Assembly (NCBI GenBank): GCA_007124535.1
Contig: SLEY01000633.1
Location: 1-11,898 of the forward strand
Reading direction: 5' to 3'
Length of the DNA: 11,898 nucleotides
Source of the DNA: Planctomycetaceae bacterium
GTDB taxonomy: Bacteria; Planctomycetota; Planctomycetia; Pirellulales; Pirellulaceae
Part shown: positions 1 to 7,633 of the stretch, piece by piece
Layout: each line of letters starts with the position of its first letter
Position numbering within the stretch: position 1 is the first letter of the stretch
Notes under the pieces: generated by a model
What the model saw: only the letters and a program-made list of their open reading frames with translations
Told to the model about the DNA's origin: nothing
Databases searched by the model: none
Translations under genes and position numbers: made by a program

Positions 1-13
1 ATCCCGCTGCCGC

Positions 14-1462
14 TCAGGCAGCCTCCTCCGGCTGGGCGGCCGGCTGGGCCTCCGGCTCCCACTCCATTTCCCACTCGGCGCCCCAAACGCCGCCCACCAC
101 GCGTTCCAACCGGGCCAGCGACTGCCGCAACTGGGATTCCAGCCGGTAGGCGCTGATCTGAAAACGCAGCAATTGGCGCCAGTTGTCCACCAATTGCAAG
201 AACGTCACGTCGCCCACTTCATAGGCCCGCAGAGAAACTTCGAAGGTCTGATCCGCTTTGGGAACGATCTCCTCGCGCAACAATCGCAGCAGTTCCTGCT
301 GACTCTGCACCTGAGCGAACAGATCGGCCACCTCCTCCCGGGTCTGGTCTCGCAACGAATCGTACTGGCGAGCGCTGGCCACCACACGGGCTTCCGCTTC
401 CCGCAGCCCCGCGTCCAACCGCTGGCGGTAGATCGGCAGGTTCACGCCGATCCCCAGTTTCACCGCACTTCCGCCTGACGAGCCGCCGGGCGGGGCATTC
501 GGACGGTCCATCCCCATCCACATCCCCGACAAGCGCACATCGGGAAAGTATTCCAGCCGAGCCAGATCGACATTGTGACGCTGCTGCATGATGTCGGCCA
601 GTTGGGCATGCAATTCCGGCCGGGCGGCCACCGCCTGATCATAGAGACGCGCCACGTCCTGCGGAATCTGCTCCTCGGGCAAGTCCTCCAGGGCCCGCAG
701 CGGCGTTTCGGGCGACAGGTGCAGTTGCCGTGCCAGCCGGGCCCGGGCACTGGTCAGCTGTTGATTCAACTGGACCAGTTGATTGTCCAACTCCAGAATC
801 TCCAGCTCCGCCCGCAGCACGTCCTGCTGGGTTACCTCGCCGACCCCGAAACGCGCGCTGGCAATCGCCTGCAAACCGTTCAGGAGTTCCCGATCGGCTT
901 CCGTCACCTGGATCGCTTGCTGGATGAAGTACAACTCGTAGTAGGCTACCTTCACCTGCTCGATCACGGCCAGTTCGGTAGCGGCCAGTTCGGCCCGAGC
1001 CCGCTCGGCCTCCTGCTCGGCCGCCGCGGCTCGAGTCCCCCGTTTCCCGCGCCAGGGAATCTGCTGACTGACGCCCATGTCGATCACCTGTCGCATATCC
1101 CCCATATGCATCGGATCGAGGAACGGATTCACCTCCAGCATGGGATCTTGCAGCGCAGCCGCCTGAGGCGCCCGCATCGTCTCGGCTTCCACCCGCTGGC
1201 GCGCCGCGAAGATCTCGGGGTTCGCTCCCAACGCATAGTGGACGTACGTTTCCACCGGTTGCGGGCCTGCCAACTCAGGTGCGACCGCCACATCCCCGGG
1301 CTCCAACGCCGTGCCGATCGAGGAAGTGGCCAGAGCGGCCTCGATCGCCGCATAATCCGGGTCGCAAACGGGAACGCGAGAGCGGGGCGATCGGCATCCG
1401 ATCAAGGCGAATCCGAGAAAACCCGCGACAGTACACCGTAGAAGTGCCTCCCTGCACAACAT
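14..1462 (-). CDS. TolC/CusC-family outer-membrane efflux lipoprotein
   Basis: The 482-residue protein is an outer-membrane channel of the TolC/CusC/CzcC family, which forms the exit duct of tripartite RND or ABC efflux pumps. An N-terminal hydrophobic segment ends in the lipobox LIGC (Cys23), so it is probably lipidated. Two long heptad-rich helical repeats follow, roughly residues 70-280 and 290-465, including QQIPWRGKR near 135-145 and AYEVGDVTFLQLVDN near 430-445; both are typical of metal/RND-type outer-membrane factors. I chose ATG 1462 because it places the signal peptide first and has GGAAAGG about 9 bases upstream; the frame stays open 67 codons further upstream but that stretch looks non-coding. 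The C-terminal tail is unusual, rich in Trp and Glu and then Ala/Gln/Pro. No membrane-fusion or pump gene is visible; it could lie beyond the left edge, downstream of this gene. Family is confident, substrate unknown. Confidence 0.92.
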   Translation of the reverse strand: MLCREALLRCTVAGFLGFALIGCRSPRSRVPVCDPDYAAIEAALATSSIGTALEPGDVAVAPELAGPQPVETYVHYALGANPEIFAARQRVEAETMRAPQAAALQDPMLEVNPFLDPMHMGDMRQVIDMGVSQQIPWRGKRGTRAAAAEQEAERARAELAATELAVIEQVKVAYYELYFIQQAIQVTEADRELLNGLQAIASARFGVGEVTQQDVLRAELEILELDNQLVQLNQQLTSARARLARQLHLSPETPLRALEDLPEEQIPQDVARLYDQAVAARPELHAQLADIMQQRHNVDLARLEYFPDVRLSGMWMGMDRPNAPPGGSSGGSAVKLGIGVNLPIYRQRLDAGLREAEARVVASARQYDSLRDQTREEVADLFAQVQSQQELLRLLREEIVPKADQTFEVSLRAYEVGDVTFLQLVDNWRQLLRFQISAYRLESQLRQSLARLERVVGGVWGAEWEMEWEPEAQPAAQPEEAA

Positions 1463-1720
1463 GACGATCGACCTTTCCGGGGTGGGGCAATGGCGGAGGG
1501 TCCTGCCCTGCTCATTCGCGGGGTAACAGGGCGAACCTCGGCGGTGGGAAAATCGTCGGCCACGGCCCGGCGGACAGCGGCCTGTGGTTCCTATCGGCAC
1601 AAAACGCGTGATCAGTCGTGCCAAGAAAACCAAAAAATACGGATCACACGCCCCTGCTAGCACTGCTAGCTCCGAAAATCACAATGGACGTTAGGCAACC
1701 CGCAGGAAATGATCTACCCG

Positions 1721-1756
1721 CCGCGCTGTGGCCGGTCCCGCGCTGTGGCCGGTCCC
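1721..1756. repeat. 17-bp tandem duplication
   Basis: The unit CCGCGCTGTGGCCGGTC occurs twice head to tail (1721-1737 and 1738-1754) with no mismatch, followed by two more matching bases. It looks like a recent local duplication, or a two-site arrangement for a DNA-binding protein. It lies just before the perfect hairpin. Confidence 0.85.
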
Positions 1757-1771
1757 TGACCGAGCCACTCG

Positions 1772-1814
1772 GCCGACCGAAGGTCTCCCCTATACCTGGA
1801 GACCTTCGGTCGGC
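1772..1814. repeat. Perfect 17-bp inverted repeat (hairpin)
   Basis: The left arm 1773-1788 (CCGACCGAAGGTCTCC) is the exact reverse complement of the right arm 1798-1813, separated by the 9-base loop CCTATACCT. One more G-C pair (1772/1814) extends the stem to 17 bp. Neither strand has a T-run after the stem, so it is not a standard intrinsic terminator. It could be a transcript-end or RNA-stability structure, a protein-binding cruciform, or a mobile-element remnant. The structure is certain; its role is unknown. Confidence 0.85.
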
Positions 1815-1889
1815 GGTTTCGGAGGGGGTCGGAGACCCGCGCCGAGCAGTGCGACGGTTATTTCTTGGCAGATGCTAAGAATATAACTC

Positions 1890-1960
1890 GATTCTCCCGG
1901 ATGCCCCCGGCTTGCTCGGGGGAGTTTCACGCATAGCAAGGATCGCAAGACACCCCCCTC
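1890..1960. repeat. GC-rich dispersed intergenic repeat, copy A (decayed)
   Basis: This stretch matches 5403-5478. It shares GATTCTC, the core GATGCCCCCGGCTTG, a GGGGGAG block, TTCACGC and GCAAGGA in the same order, with small gaps. The right arm of the palindrome seen in the other copy is degraded here, so this copy would fold less well. No coding capacity is visible. It is probably a REP-like or MITE-like element that is multicopy in this genome; that is an inference from two copies. Confidence 0.7.
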
Positions 1961-2020
1961 GATAGAGCGGAAATGGGGAAGCGAATGGAAGTCCAGCCCG
2001 GTTGTTGCCGGTCGCCGCCG

Positions 2021-2049
2021 TTGCCCCGGGAATCGTCAGGGGCTACAAT
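2021..2049 (+). promoter_or_regulatory. Sigma-70-type promoter for the ATP-grasp operon
   Basis: TTGCCC (2021-2026) and TACAAT (2044-2049) are spaced by exactly 17 bases, matching the housekeeping consensus at 4/6 and 5/6 positions. Transcription would begin near 2056, leaving a leader of about 75 bases before ATG 2132. The same TACAAT -10 box occurs in the promoter proposed for the lemA operon. Confidence 0.55.
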
Positions 2050-2131
2050 GGGCGGCCGAAGCAGGTCATTTTGCAGGAAACGCCAGGGATAACCGTAGGA
2101 ACTGCGGGACTCGGAGCACACGAGGTGCGTC

Positions 2132-3358
2132 ATGAATCAGAAGAATCCGGAAAAAGGGTACGTTGCCCTTCTGGGCTGGAGTTTGGGGGCCATCGATGCC
2201 GTCGATCGGTTCGATCGGCGGTATGTCGTGGTGGCTCCCGAGTGGGCGGAGGCCTACGCGAAAGAACATGATATCCCCTTCATTCCTTGGGATTTCGAGC
2301 GGCTGAACGACCGATCCTATGAAATCGCCCAAATGCTGCAGGACAAGGGGGTCGATGTGGCGATCCCCCTGTTCGAAGAGACCGTCGAATGGGCCGGGGC
2401 GATCAACTCGGTCCTGCTGGATCAACCCCGCTTGTTCGGCCAGGCGATGCTGTTTCGTGACAAGGCGCTGATGAAACGCCGTGCTCAATTGGGGGGGATC
2501 CGGGTCGGAATCTTTGAAGAGGCCCACGACAAAGCGGATGTGGTCCGCTTCTTGAAACGCGTGAATCAAACCCTGCTCAAACTGCATGGCGATCCGAACG
2601 ATCCGATCCACATGAAGGCGTTCGACAAAGCCGGGTGTCTGGGCCATCGCGTGATCCGCACCCCGGACGATGTGGACAACATCCCGGACGACGAGTTCCC
2701 GGCGTTGTTGGAAAGCCACCTGGACGGTTGGGAATTTGCCGTCGAGGCGTGGATTCACGGGGGAAAGATCCGCTTTCTGAACATCTCGGAGTACGTGACG
2801 TTGGGTTATTCGGTCTTCGTCCCGGCGACGCCCGAGTTGGAAAGTTATCGGCCGCAGATCACCCGGCAGATCGAGAAGCTGATCAAGACGTTCGATATCG
2901 AATTCGGCTTCGTGCACCCCGAGTATTTTGTCACCAATGACGGCGTGATGTACTTTGGCGAGGTGGCGTATCGGCCGCCGGGCTTCAACGTCTTCGAGTT
3001 GCTGGAGCGGTCTTACGGGTTCAACGCCTATCAGGGGTTGGTGCTGGCTTTTGACCCCAAGACCACGGACGAGGAAATCGAGGCGTTTTTCCCGCAACCG
3101 GTGGCCGATGCCACCGGTCATGCCGGCTGCTTCGGGGTCTACCCGCGACGGCGGGTGGTCAGCGAGCTGCAGATTCCGGAGGAGACGGAGAACCATCCGT
3201 ATTTCGAATTCCACGAGCTGAACCCCCCTTGGGAGCAGAAGGTCACCAAACGCACGGCTTTTGGAACCCACTGGGGACTGGTGTATTTCTATGGCGATGA
3301 TCCGCATCGCATGCGTGACCTGTTGAAGCACCAGGAAGAACTGGACTTCTACGTTTGA
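2132..3358 (+). CDS. ATP-grasp domain ligase-like protein
   Basis: The 408-residue cytoplasmic protein has the order of an ATP-grasp enzyme, a superfamily that activates a carboxylate as an acyl-phosphate and joins it to an amine or thiol. Residues 1-100 form a Rossmann-like pre-ATP-grasp domain (YVALLGWSLGAIDA, then VDVAIPLFEET). A FRDKALMKRRAQLGGIRVG segment starts near 108. HMKAFDKAG (160-168) supplies the likely nucleotide-binding Lys162. EFAVEAWIHGGKI lies at 201-213, and HPEYFVTNDG...GEVAYRPPG (262-284) supplies the likely metal-binding Glu264 and Glu277 with Arg281. The Asn usually found in the E-x-N-x-R motif is Ala279 here. The C-terminal 90 residues resemble the lid of carbamoyl-phosphate-synthase-like members. 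A GAGG lies about 9 bases before the ATG. It ends 11 bases before the next gene, so the two are probably co-translated. Substrate unknown. Confidence 0.88.
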   Translation: MNQKNPEKGYVALLGWSLGAIDAVDRFDRRYVVVAPEWAEAYAKEHDIPFIPWDFERLNDRSYEIAQMLQDKGVDVAIPLFEETVEWAGAINSVLLDQPRLFGQAMLFRDKALMKRRAQLGGIRVGIFEEAHDKADVVRFLKRVNQTLLKLHGDPNDPIHMKAFDKAGCLGHRVIRTPDDVDNIPDDEFPALLESHLDGWEFAVEAWIHGGKIRFLNISEYVTLGYSVFVPATPELESYRPQITRQIEKLIKTFDIEFGFVHPEYFVTNDGVMYFGEVAYRPPGFNVFELLERSYGFNAYQGLVLAFDPKTTDEEIEAFFPQPVADATGHAGCFGVYPRRRVVSELQIPEETENHPYFEFHELNPPWEQKVTKRTAFGTHWGLVYFYGDDPHRMRDLLKHQEELDFYV

Positions 3359-3369
3359 TGTAATTGCTC

Positions 3370-5370
3370 ATGAGCACATCGACGGGGATGCCCGCCGAGA
3401 GCCCCGAGGCTCGTCTGAAACAATTGACCGATCACCTGGATCGGGCCCAGGATCGTTTGGCCCAAGCCCGCCCCTTCGCCAAATCGACCCAAACGGTCCG
3501 CGTGTTGGAGATTACCCGACGAGTCATGACGCTTCCGGGGGGGATCGAGGTGGTCTATGCCCGTATCGGCGACCTGGAGCAGGCCGGACTTTTCGCCGCC
3601 AGCGACTGGGCACACCCCGATAAACTTCAGCCGGCAATGGCGGCCAACACGATCCGCACGGGCAGCAAGGAGGCGATTCTGCTGGAATGCCTCAGCGAGT
3701 TGCGGTTGGCCGCCGTGGCACGGGGCCGGCACCACCATCCTTCCTTGACGGCCGAGCAGGCCACGCGGTTGATCACGCAGATCCTGGCCCTGAATCTGCG
3801 GTTGATCTTCCGCCAGCTGACCGAAGCAGAGCGGCTGGCCCTGGGACCGCTGGCCGAGGTGGTCCAATCGCATTATGAGTTCGTCGCTCGCCAGATCGGT
3901 TTCGGGGATATCCTCGAGCAACTGGTTGACGAAATCTGGCGGATCCTGGCCCAGCGTCCGGTGCAGGTGGACCATGTCAAGGACATGATCACCAGTGTCG
4001 CTGTGTGTCTGTCCCAACCGGACAATGGGCTCGAAGGCGGAGCCCAGTTTCGGGGGGCGGAGCGGTTGATCAGCGCGGTATACGGCCCCACGCGGGGCTG
4101 TCAGGAGGATCCGGGGCTCCAGGTCTATCAAGAACGTCTGGAGACGATGGATCAACCGACCTTGCGAAACGAGGCGCTGGGTTTCGGCCGCGCGATGCAC
4201 GACACGGGCCTGGTCTCGCCCTACCATCCGGTCTTCCTCCGTTTTCTTCGAAACCGCTATGACGAACTGATTTCCGAGGCCCTCGGGCTGAGCAGCACGG
4301 GTTCGGACGCCCTGGCCTGCTACCGCGATCTGGTGTTCCGGCTGATCGACGAGGCGGTTTGGCCGGAAACCGCCCAGACGATCTATGGCTTGGCCGGACT
4401 TCTGGAACGAGGCATTTTGTACAATCCGCCGTTGGCCCCCGCGCTCTGGCGCCAGATCAATCTCCAGTTGTGTCCGGCAGCCATCCAGCGTTTGGGAGGC
4501 GAATCTTTGAACTCCGTGGCCCCCCGTGTCCACTTGCTGGCCGCCATTTTGAATGTGCTGGGCCAGCCATTAGGAGTGGGACAGGGCAACAACCCGACGT
4601 GCCAAGCGGCGCGCGCCCTGTCGATGTGGTCCTCCAACGACCCCGACTATTTGCTGCAGTTGGTCGCGTGGGCCGCCCGCGACAACGACGTGGTCATGCA
4701 TTTCGAGGGGCAAGCGATCCATTCGGGCGAATTGGTCAGCGCCTTGCCGCCACTCACGGATGTCGATCCCCTCTCGGCAGTGATCGTGCCGCATCTGGAT
4801 GCGATCTATCACGCCATGGGGCGGTTGTGCGTTGGGCGTCCCGAGGATCCGCACCGCTGGATCAATCCCGAATTCCACGGCTGGTGGGTTGGGCACGGTT
4901 TTGCCATCGCGGTGGACGTGGCCAGCGGCCAGTTGCAAGCATACGAAGACTTTCTCCGCCTGTTCTATGCGTGCTATCATCCGCTGTACAACGGCAACAA
5001 CCCGGTGATTCACCCCCAACCGGCCGGGATCGCGGTGACCGACAGCGCCGCCCGTTTTATGGGCTGGCACGCGATCTCGATCCAACGGGTCGCCCTGGAC
5101 CCGTCCGGGGCAATGCGGGTGTACTTCTTCAACCCGAACAATGACAGCGGCCAGGATTGGGGCGGGGAGGTACGAGTTTCGACAGCGGGTTGCGGGGAAC
5201 GTTTTGGCGAAGCATCGCTGCCCTTCGCCGCCTTCGCTTCCCGATTGTACATCTTTTATTACGACCCCCGCGAGGTCCCCGCCCAGGTTCAGGCGCCGCC
5301 GGAGGAAGTGTCGGAAGTGCTGCAACTGGCCACGACCAGCTGGGCCCGCGACCGCCAGCCGACCGCCTAG
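3370..5370 (+). CDS. Uncharacterised 666-residue protein, possible papain-fold cysteine enzyme
   Basis: I do not recognise a named family. The protein has no signal peptide or membrane span, so it is probably cytoplasmic. Residues 1-380 are mostly helical, including a GRHHHPSLTAEQATRL stretch near 117-132. The C-terminal 270 residues look enzymatic. GQGNNPTCQAARALSMW holds Gln405 and Cys411, the same six-residue spacing as the papain oxyanion Gln and nucleophile. Further on come MGWHAISIQRV (His567) and VYFFNPNNDSGQDWG (Asn588). The order Q...C...H...N is that of papain-like peptidases and transferases; this is inference from motifs only. WINPEFHGWWVGHGFAIAVDV near 497-517 is another dense, probably conserved block. 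ATG 3370 is preferred over an in-frame TTG at 3364; ATG 3388 is also possible and no clear ribosome binding site is seen. The 11-base gap after the ATP-grasp gene suggests translational coupling and a shared pathway. Confidence 0.7.
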   Translation: MSTSTGMPAESPEARLKQLTDHLDRAQDRLAQARPFAKSTQTVRVLEITRRVMTLPGGIEVVYARIGDLEQAGLFAASDWAHPDKLQPAMAANTIRTGSKEAILLECLSELRLAAVARGRHHHPSLTAEQATRLITQILALNLRLIFRQLTEAERLALGPLAEVVQSHYEFVARQIGFGDILEQLVDEIWRILAQRPVQVDHVKDMITSVAVCLSQPDNGLEGGAQFRGAERLISAVYGPTRGCQEDPGLQVYQERLETMDQPTLRNEALGFGRAMHDTGLVSPYHPVFLRFLRNRYDELISEALGLSSTGSDALACYRDLVFRLIDEAVWPETAQTIYGLAGLLERGILYNPPLAPALWRQINLQLCPAAIQRLGGESLNSVAPRVHLLAAILNVLGQPLGVGQGNNPTCQAARALSMWSSNDPDYLLQLVAWAARDNDVVMHFEGQAIHSGELVSALPPLTDVDPLSAVIVPHLDAIYHAMGRLCVGRPEDPHRWINPEFHGWWVGHGFAIAVDVASGQLQAYEDFLRLFYACYHPLYNGNNPVIHPQPAGIAVTDSAARFMGWHAISIQRVALDPSGAMRVYFFNPNNDSGQDWGGEVRVSTAGCGERFGEASLPFAAFASRLYIFYYDPREVPAQVQAPPEEVSEVLQLATTSWARDRQPTA

Positions 5371-5573
5371 TGCCGCAAATCCCAAGGAACGTTACCTAAC
5401 TGGATTCTCTTCGATGCCCCCGGCTTGCCTGGGGGAGGATTCACGCTCTTCGCGAGCAAGGACCGTAACGATCCCCCGGACAAGCCGGGGGCATTGGGTT
5501 GAATGCCCAGCCTACGGGGAGGCGCAGCAAGCAACTTCCGTCCTTGGTGGCCCACCAATTCTGATTTTCGGCA
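5371..5573. other. Convergent intergenic region carrying a repeat
   Basis: This 203-base gap lies between the 3' ends of the plus-strand 666-residue gene and the minus-strand protease gene. It is mostly filled by a palindromic repeat (5403-5494) and its flank. A second short palindrome, TTGGTGG-C-CCACCAA, lies at 5544-5558. No ORF is supported. With transcription arriving from both sides, the palindrome could serve as a two-way transcript end, though no T-run is present. Confidence 0.6.
5403..5494. repeat. GC-rich dispersed intergenic repeat, copy B (intact palindrome)
   Basis: ATGCCCCCGGCTTG (5414-5427) is the exact reverse complement of CAAGCCGGGGGCAT (5481-5494). Between them the arms continue as an imperfect palindrome, with GGGGGA (5431-5436) opposite TCCCCC (5471-5476). 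The centre is a small hairpin, GCTC-TTCGC-GAGC (5445-5457). The whole element can fold into one long stem-loop. Its left two-thirds match copy A at 1890-1960. The flank to the right (GAATGCCCAGCCTAC, 5501-5515) may also belong to the element. It is probably a non-autonomous repeat; no transposase is nearby. Confidence 0.75.
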
Positions 5574-7556
5574 CTAGGTTGCCGCTCCTTGCGGCGTCTC
5601 GCGGGCGGTGATCGGGCCGGGGGTGACGGGCGGGAGGGGGCAGTCGAGTGAGTCGGCGATGGTGCGGAGCAGTTCGGCTTCTTCAATCGTGACTTTCTGG
5701 TCGGCCGCCACGCAGATCACCGCGGCCCGCAATACCTTTTTCTTGACTCCGGAGGAACCGCGGGCCAGGTTCTGGAGCGCTCGGCTGACGCCGCCGACGG
5801 AGCAATCGCCTCGGGGCAGGAGCCGATGTTGCTGCCGGGGCAACAGGTCGGCCAAGGCGGTTTGGAACGCCTGTTCCGCCTGGTCGGCGTCGGGCGTTCC
5901 CGTGTGGGCCAGGCTGGACATCAGGTCGACAATGTCATTTTGCAGGGCATTCAAGGCATGAAAGCGGACCGCTGGCGGCCGTTTGTTCAGGATGTGGCGG
6001 GCTAGGCGTTCCATCAGGACCTGTTGCAACACGAATTCGAATAGACTGATCTTCCCGTCCGCGCGTACCAGCCCTTCCACGGTTTTTTCGAAGCCATGGT
6101 ATTGGTCGGGCGACAGGTCGACCAAGGCGCCCTGGACGATTTCGATCATCGGCAGTCGGGCAGCTCGGCCGGCCTGGCGGAGCAGCGGTTCGAGCGCGGC
6201 CGTTTCGCGCCAGGTCGGTTCGCCCTCGCGTTCCAGCAGCAACTGGCGTTGTTGTTCGCGGATTTCGCCACTGGGTTCCAGCAGCAGGGCGAACACCACG
6301 CAGCGGGCGCTGAACGGGTCGCGCAGGGCTTCCCGCAGGCGGTCGGGCAAACTGCCGATCAATTCGCGCGAGTAATCGACGGAACGGCTGGTGGGCATGC
6401 CGATCGCTCCCAGCAGGAGCAGGGGGTCCAGCGGCAGGGTGCGGCCGGGGGGCATCTGTCCCAGGGGGGTTGCCAGGCGGGGGCGGCGGGTCGGTGACCG
6501 CGTCAACTCGGCCTGGACCGGAACGGCGGCTTTGCGAACCGTGGGGAATCGGCCGTCGAAGTGGGGGTCGATCCGCCGAATCCGCTTGGCCAGCGGCGGA
6601 TGGGTGGCCAACAACCCGCTCAGGGACGAACCACCCCCATGCGCGAACACCATGTGGCTGACCGTCTCCGCTTCGGCCGCCTGCAGCCGAGAACCGCTGA
6701 CCAGGCCCCCGATCTTCTTCAAGGCCCCGGCGATCCCGTCCGGATTCCGGGTGAACTGGATGGCCGACGCATCGGCCAGGTACTCGCGCTGCCGGGAGAC
6801 GGCCGATTTGATCAGCCGGGCGAAGAACAGCCCGATCGATCCGATCACCAGCACGGCCAGTCCCAGCAGCAGCAGGTGGCCGCCCGCATTGCCTCGCCGG
6901 CCGCGCGAACCGCGCATTCCCGAATAGGCAGCGGCTCGCAGCAGGTAGTAGCCGATCAGGGCAATGATCAGGATCCCGTGCAAGATGCCGATCAGCCGGA
7001 TATTCAATCGCATGTCGCCATGCAGGATGTGGCTGAACTCGTGGGCGATCACGCCCTGCAATTCGTCCCGATTCAAGAGTTCCAGGGCCCCGCGGCTGAT
7101 GCCGATCACCGCATCGCTGGACGCGTAGCCGGCCGCGAACGCGTTGATACTGCGTTCGTTATCCAGGATGTAGACGGGCGGCACGGGGATACCGGAGGCC
7201 ACGGCCATTTCCTCGACGACATTCAGCAACTGCCGCTCGTTGAAATCCGTCGTGCCCGGGTTCACTCGGCGTCCGCCCAGCATGCCGGCCACGGACTCGC
7301 CGCCACCGCGCAGTTCCATGATCTTGTAGGCACTGCCCAAGCCGACGATGCTGCCGACCGCCAAGGTGGTGAACAGCAGGATTTCGGGTCGGAACCAGAC
7401 CGGTTCCGGAATCCGCCCGTCCACCGCTTCGGGCGGAAACAGCAGCACGGCCACGACGTACAGGGCGGCAATCATCGCGACCAGGGCGAACGCGAAGTAG
7501 CCGACCAGCAGCCAGGTCTTGCGGTGCGCGGCGTCTTGATGGCTGAAGAAATCCAT
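5574..7556 (-). CDS. M48 (HtpX-like) membrane zinc metalloprotease with TerB-like C-terminal extension
   Basis: The 660-residue integral membrane protein is an M48 peptidase, related to HtpX and Ste24, which degrade misfolded or damaged membrane proteins. Membrane spans are visible near residues 13-40, 58-78, 187-207 and 227-249. The zinc site is HEFSH (His172, Glu173, His176), with the third ligand Glu258 in REYLADASA; HGDMRLN follows the first motif as in HtpX. HtpX itself is about 290 residues, so some 330 residues are extra. The tail (about 480-635) is helical and holds two acidic-helix motifs, VRADGKISLFEF and AADQKVTIEEAELL, like those of TerB-type domains. I chose ATG 7556, with AGGGGG about 12 bases upstream; an in-frame TTG at 7580 is less likely. 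It lies 77 bases after lemA in the same direction, and LemA/M48 pairing is common in bacteria. Confidence 0.93.
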   Translation of the reverse strand: MDFFSHQDAAHRKTWLLVGYFAFALVAMIAALYVVAVLLFPPEAVDGRIPEPVWFRPEILLFTTLAVGSIVGLGSAYKIMELRGGGESVAGMLGGRRVNPGTTDFNERQLLNVVEEMAVASGIPVPPVYILDNERSINAFAAGYASSDAVIGISRGALELLNRDELQGVIAHEFSHILHGDMRLNIRLIGILHGILIIALIGYYLLRAAAYSGMRGSRGRRGNAGGHLLLLGLAVLVIGSIGLFFARLIKSAVSRQREYLADASAIQFTRNPDGIAGALKKIGGLVSGSRLQAAEAETVSHMVFAHGGGSSLSGLLATHPPLAKRIRRIDPHFDGRFPTVRKAAVPVQAELTRSPTRRPRLATPLGQMPPGRTLPLDPLLLLGAIGMPTSRSVDYSRELIGSLPDRLREALRDPFSARCVVFALLLEPSGEIREQQRQLLLEREGEPTWRETAALEPLLRQAGRAARLPMIEIVQGALVDLSPDQYHGFEKTVEGLVRADGKISLFEFVLQQVLMERLARHILNKRPPAVRFHALNALQNDIVDLMSSLAHTGTPDADQAEQAFQTALADLLPRQQHRLLPRGDCSVGGVSRALQNLARGSSGVKKKVLRAAVICVAADQKVTIEEAELLRTIADSLDCPLPPVTPGPITARETPQGAAT

Positions 7557-7633
7557 CGGCTTCGGAGCCCCCTGAGTCAAGCGGCGGAGGAGCGGGGAAG
7601 CGGCCCCCGGGTGGCAAGGACGGTCGCCTCGGC

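Larger units (their letters stand above)
1463..2131. other. Long intergenic region between divergent genes
   Basis: This 669-base stretch separates the minus-strand TolC-like gene from the plus-strand ATP-grasp gene. I found no convincing gene in it: an 86-codon GTG frame at 1618-1878 runs through repeats and has no ribosome binding site. It holds paired GCTAGC boxes (1656-1661 and 1665-1670), a 17-bp tandem duplication, a long perfect hairpin, one copy of a GC-rich dispersed repeat and a promoter for the ATP-grasp gene, each listed separately. No promoter for the TolC-like gene could be identified with confidence. Confidence 0.7.

Noticed and set aside
575..1441. Long plus-strand reading frame of 288 codons
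   Set aside because: It is antisense to the TolC-like gene, rich in His/Arg/Leu/Gln as expected of a mirrored high-GC frame, and shows no domain or ribosome binding site.
1617..1624. TTGGCACG on the minus strand as a sigma-54 -24 element for the TolC-like gene
   Set aside because: The matching -12 TTGC element is absent at the required spacing.
1772..1814. Perfect hairpin as a rho-independent terminator
   Set aside because: Neither side is followed by a T-run, and it lies between divergent genes where no transcript needs to end.
1618..1878. 86-codon GTG frame in the long intergenic region
   Set aside because: It runs through the tandem duplication and the hairpin, has no ribosome binding site and no domain-like pattern.
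2066..3331. Long minus-strand reading frame of 421 codons
   Set aside because: It is the mirror of the ATP-grasp gene, whose motifs are clear on the plus strand.
3349..4533. Minus-strand reading frame of 394 codons
   Set aside because: It mirrors the 666-residue gene; composition is typical of an antisense frame with no recognisable domain.
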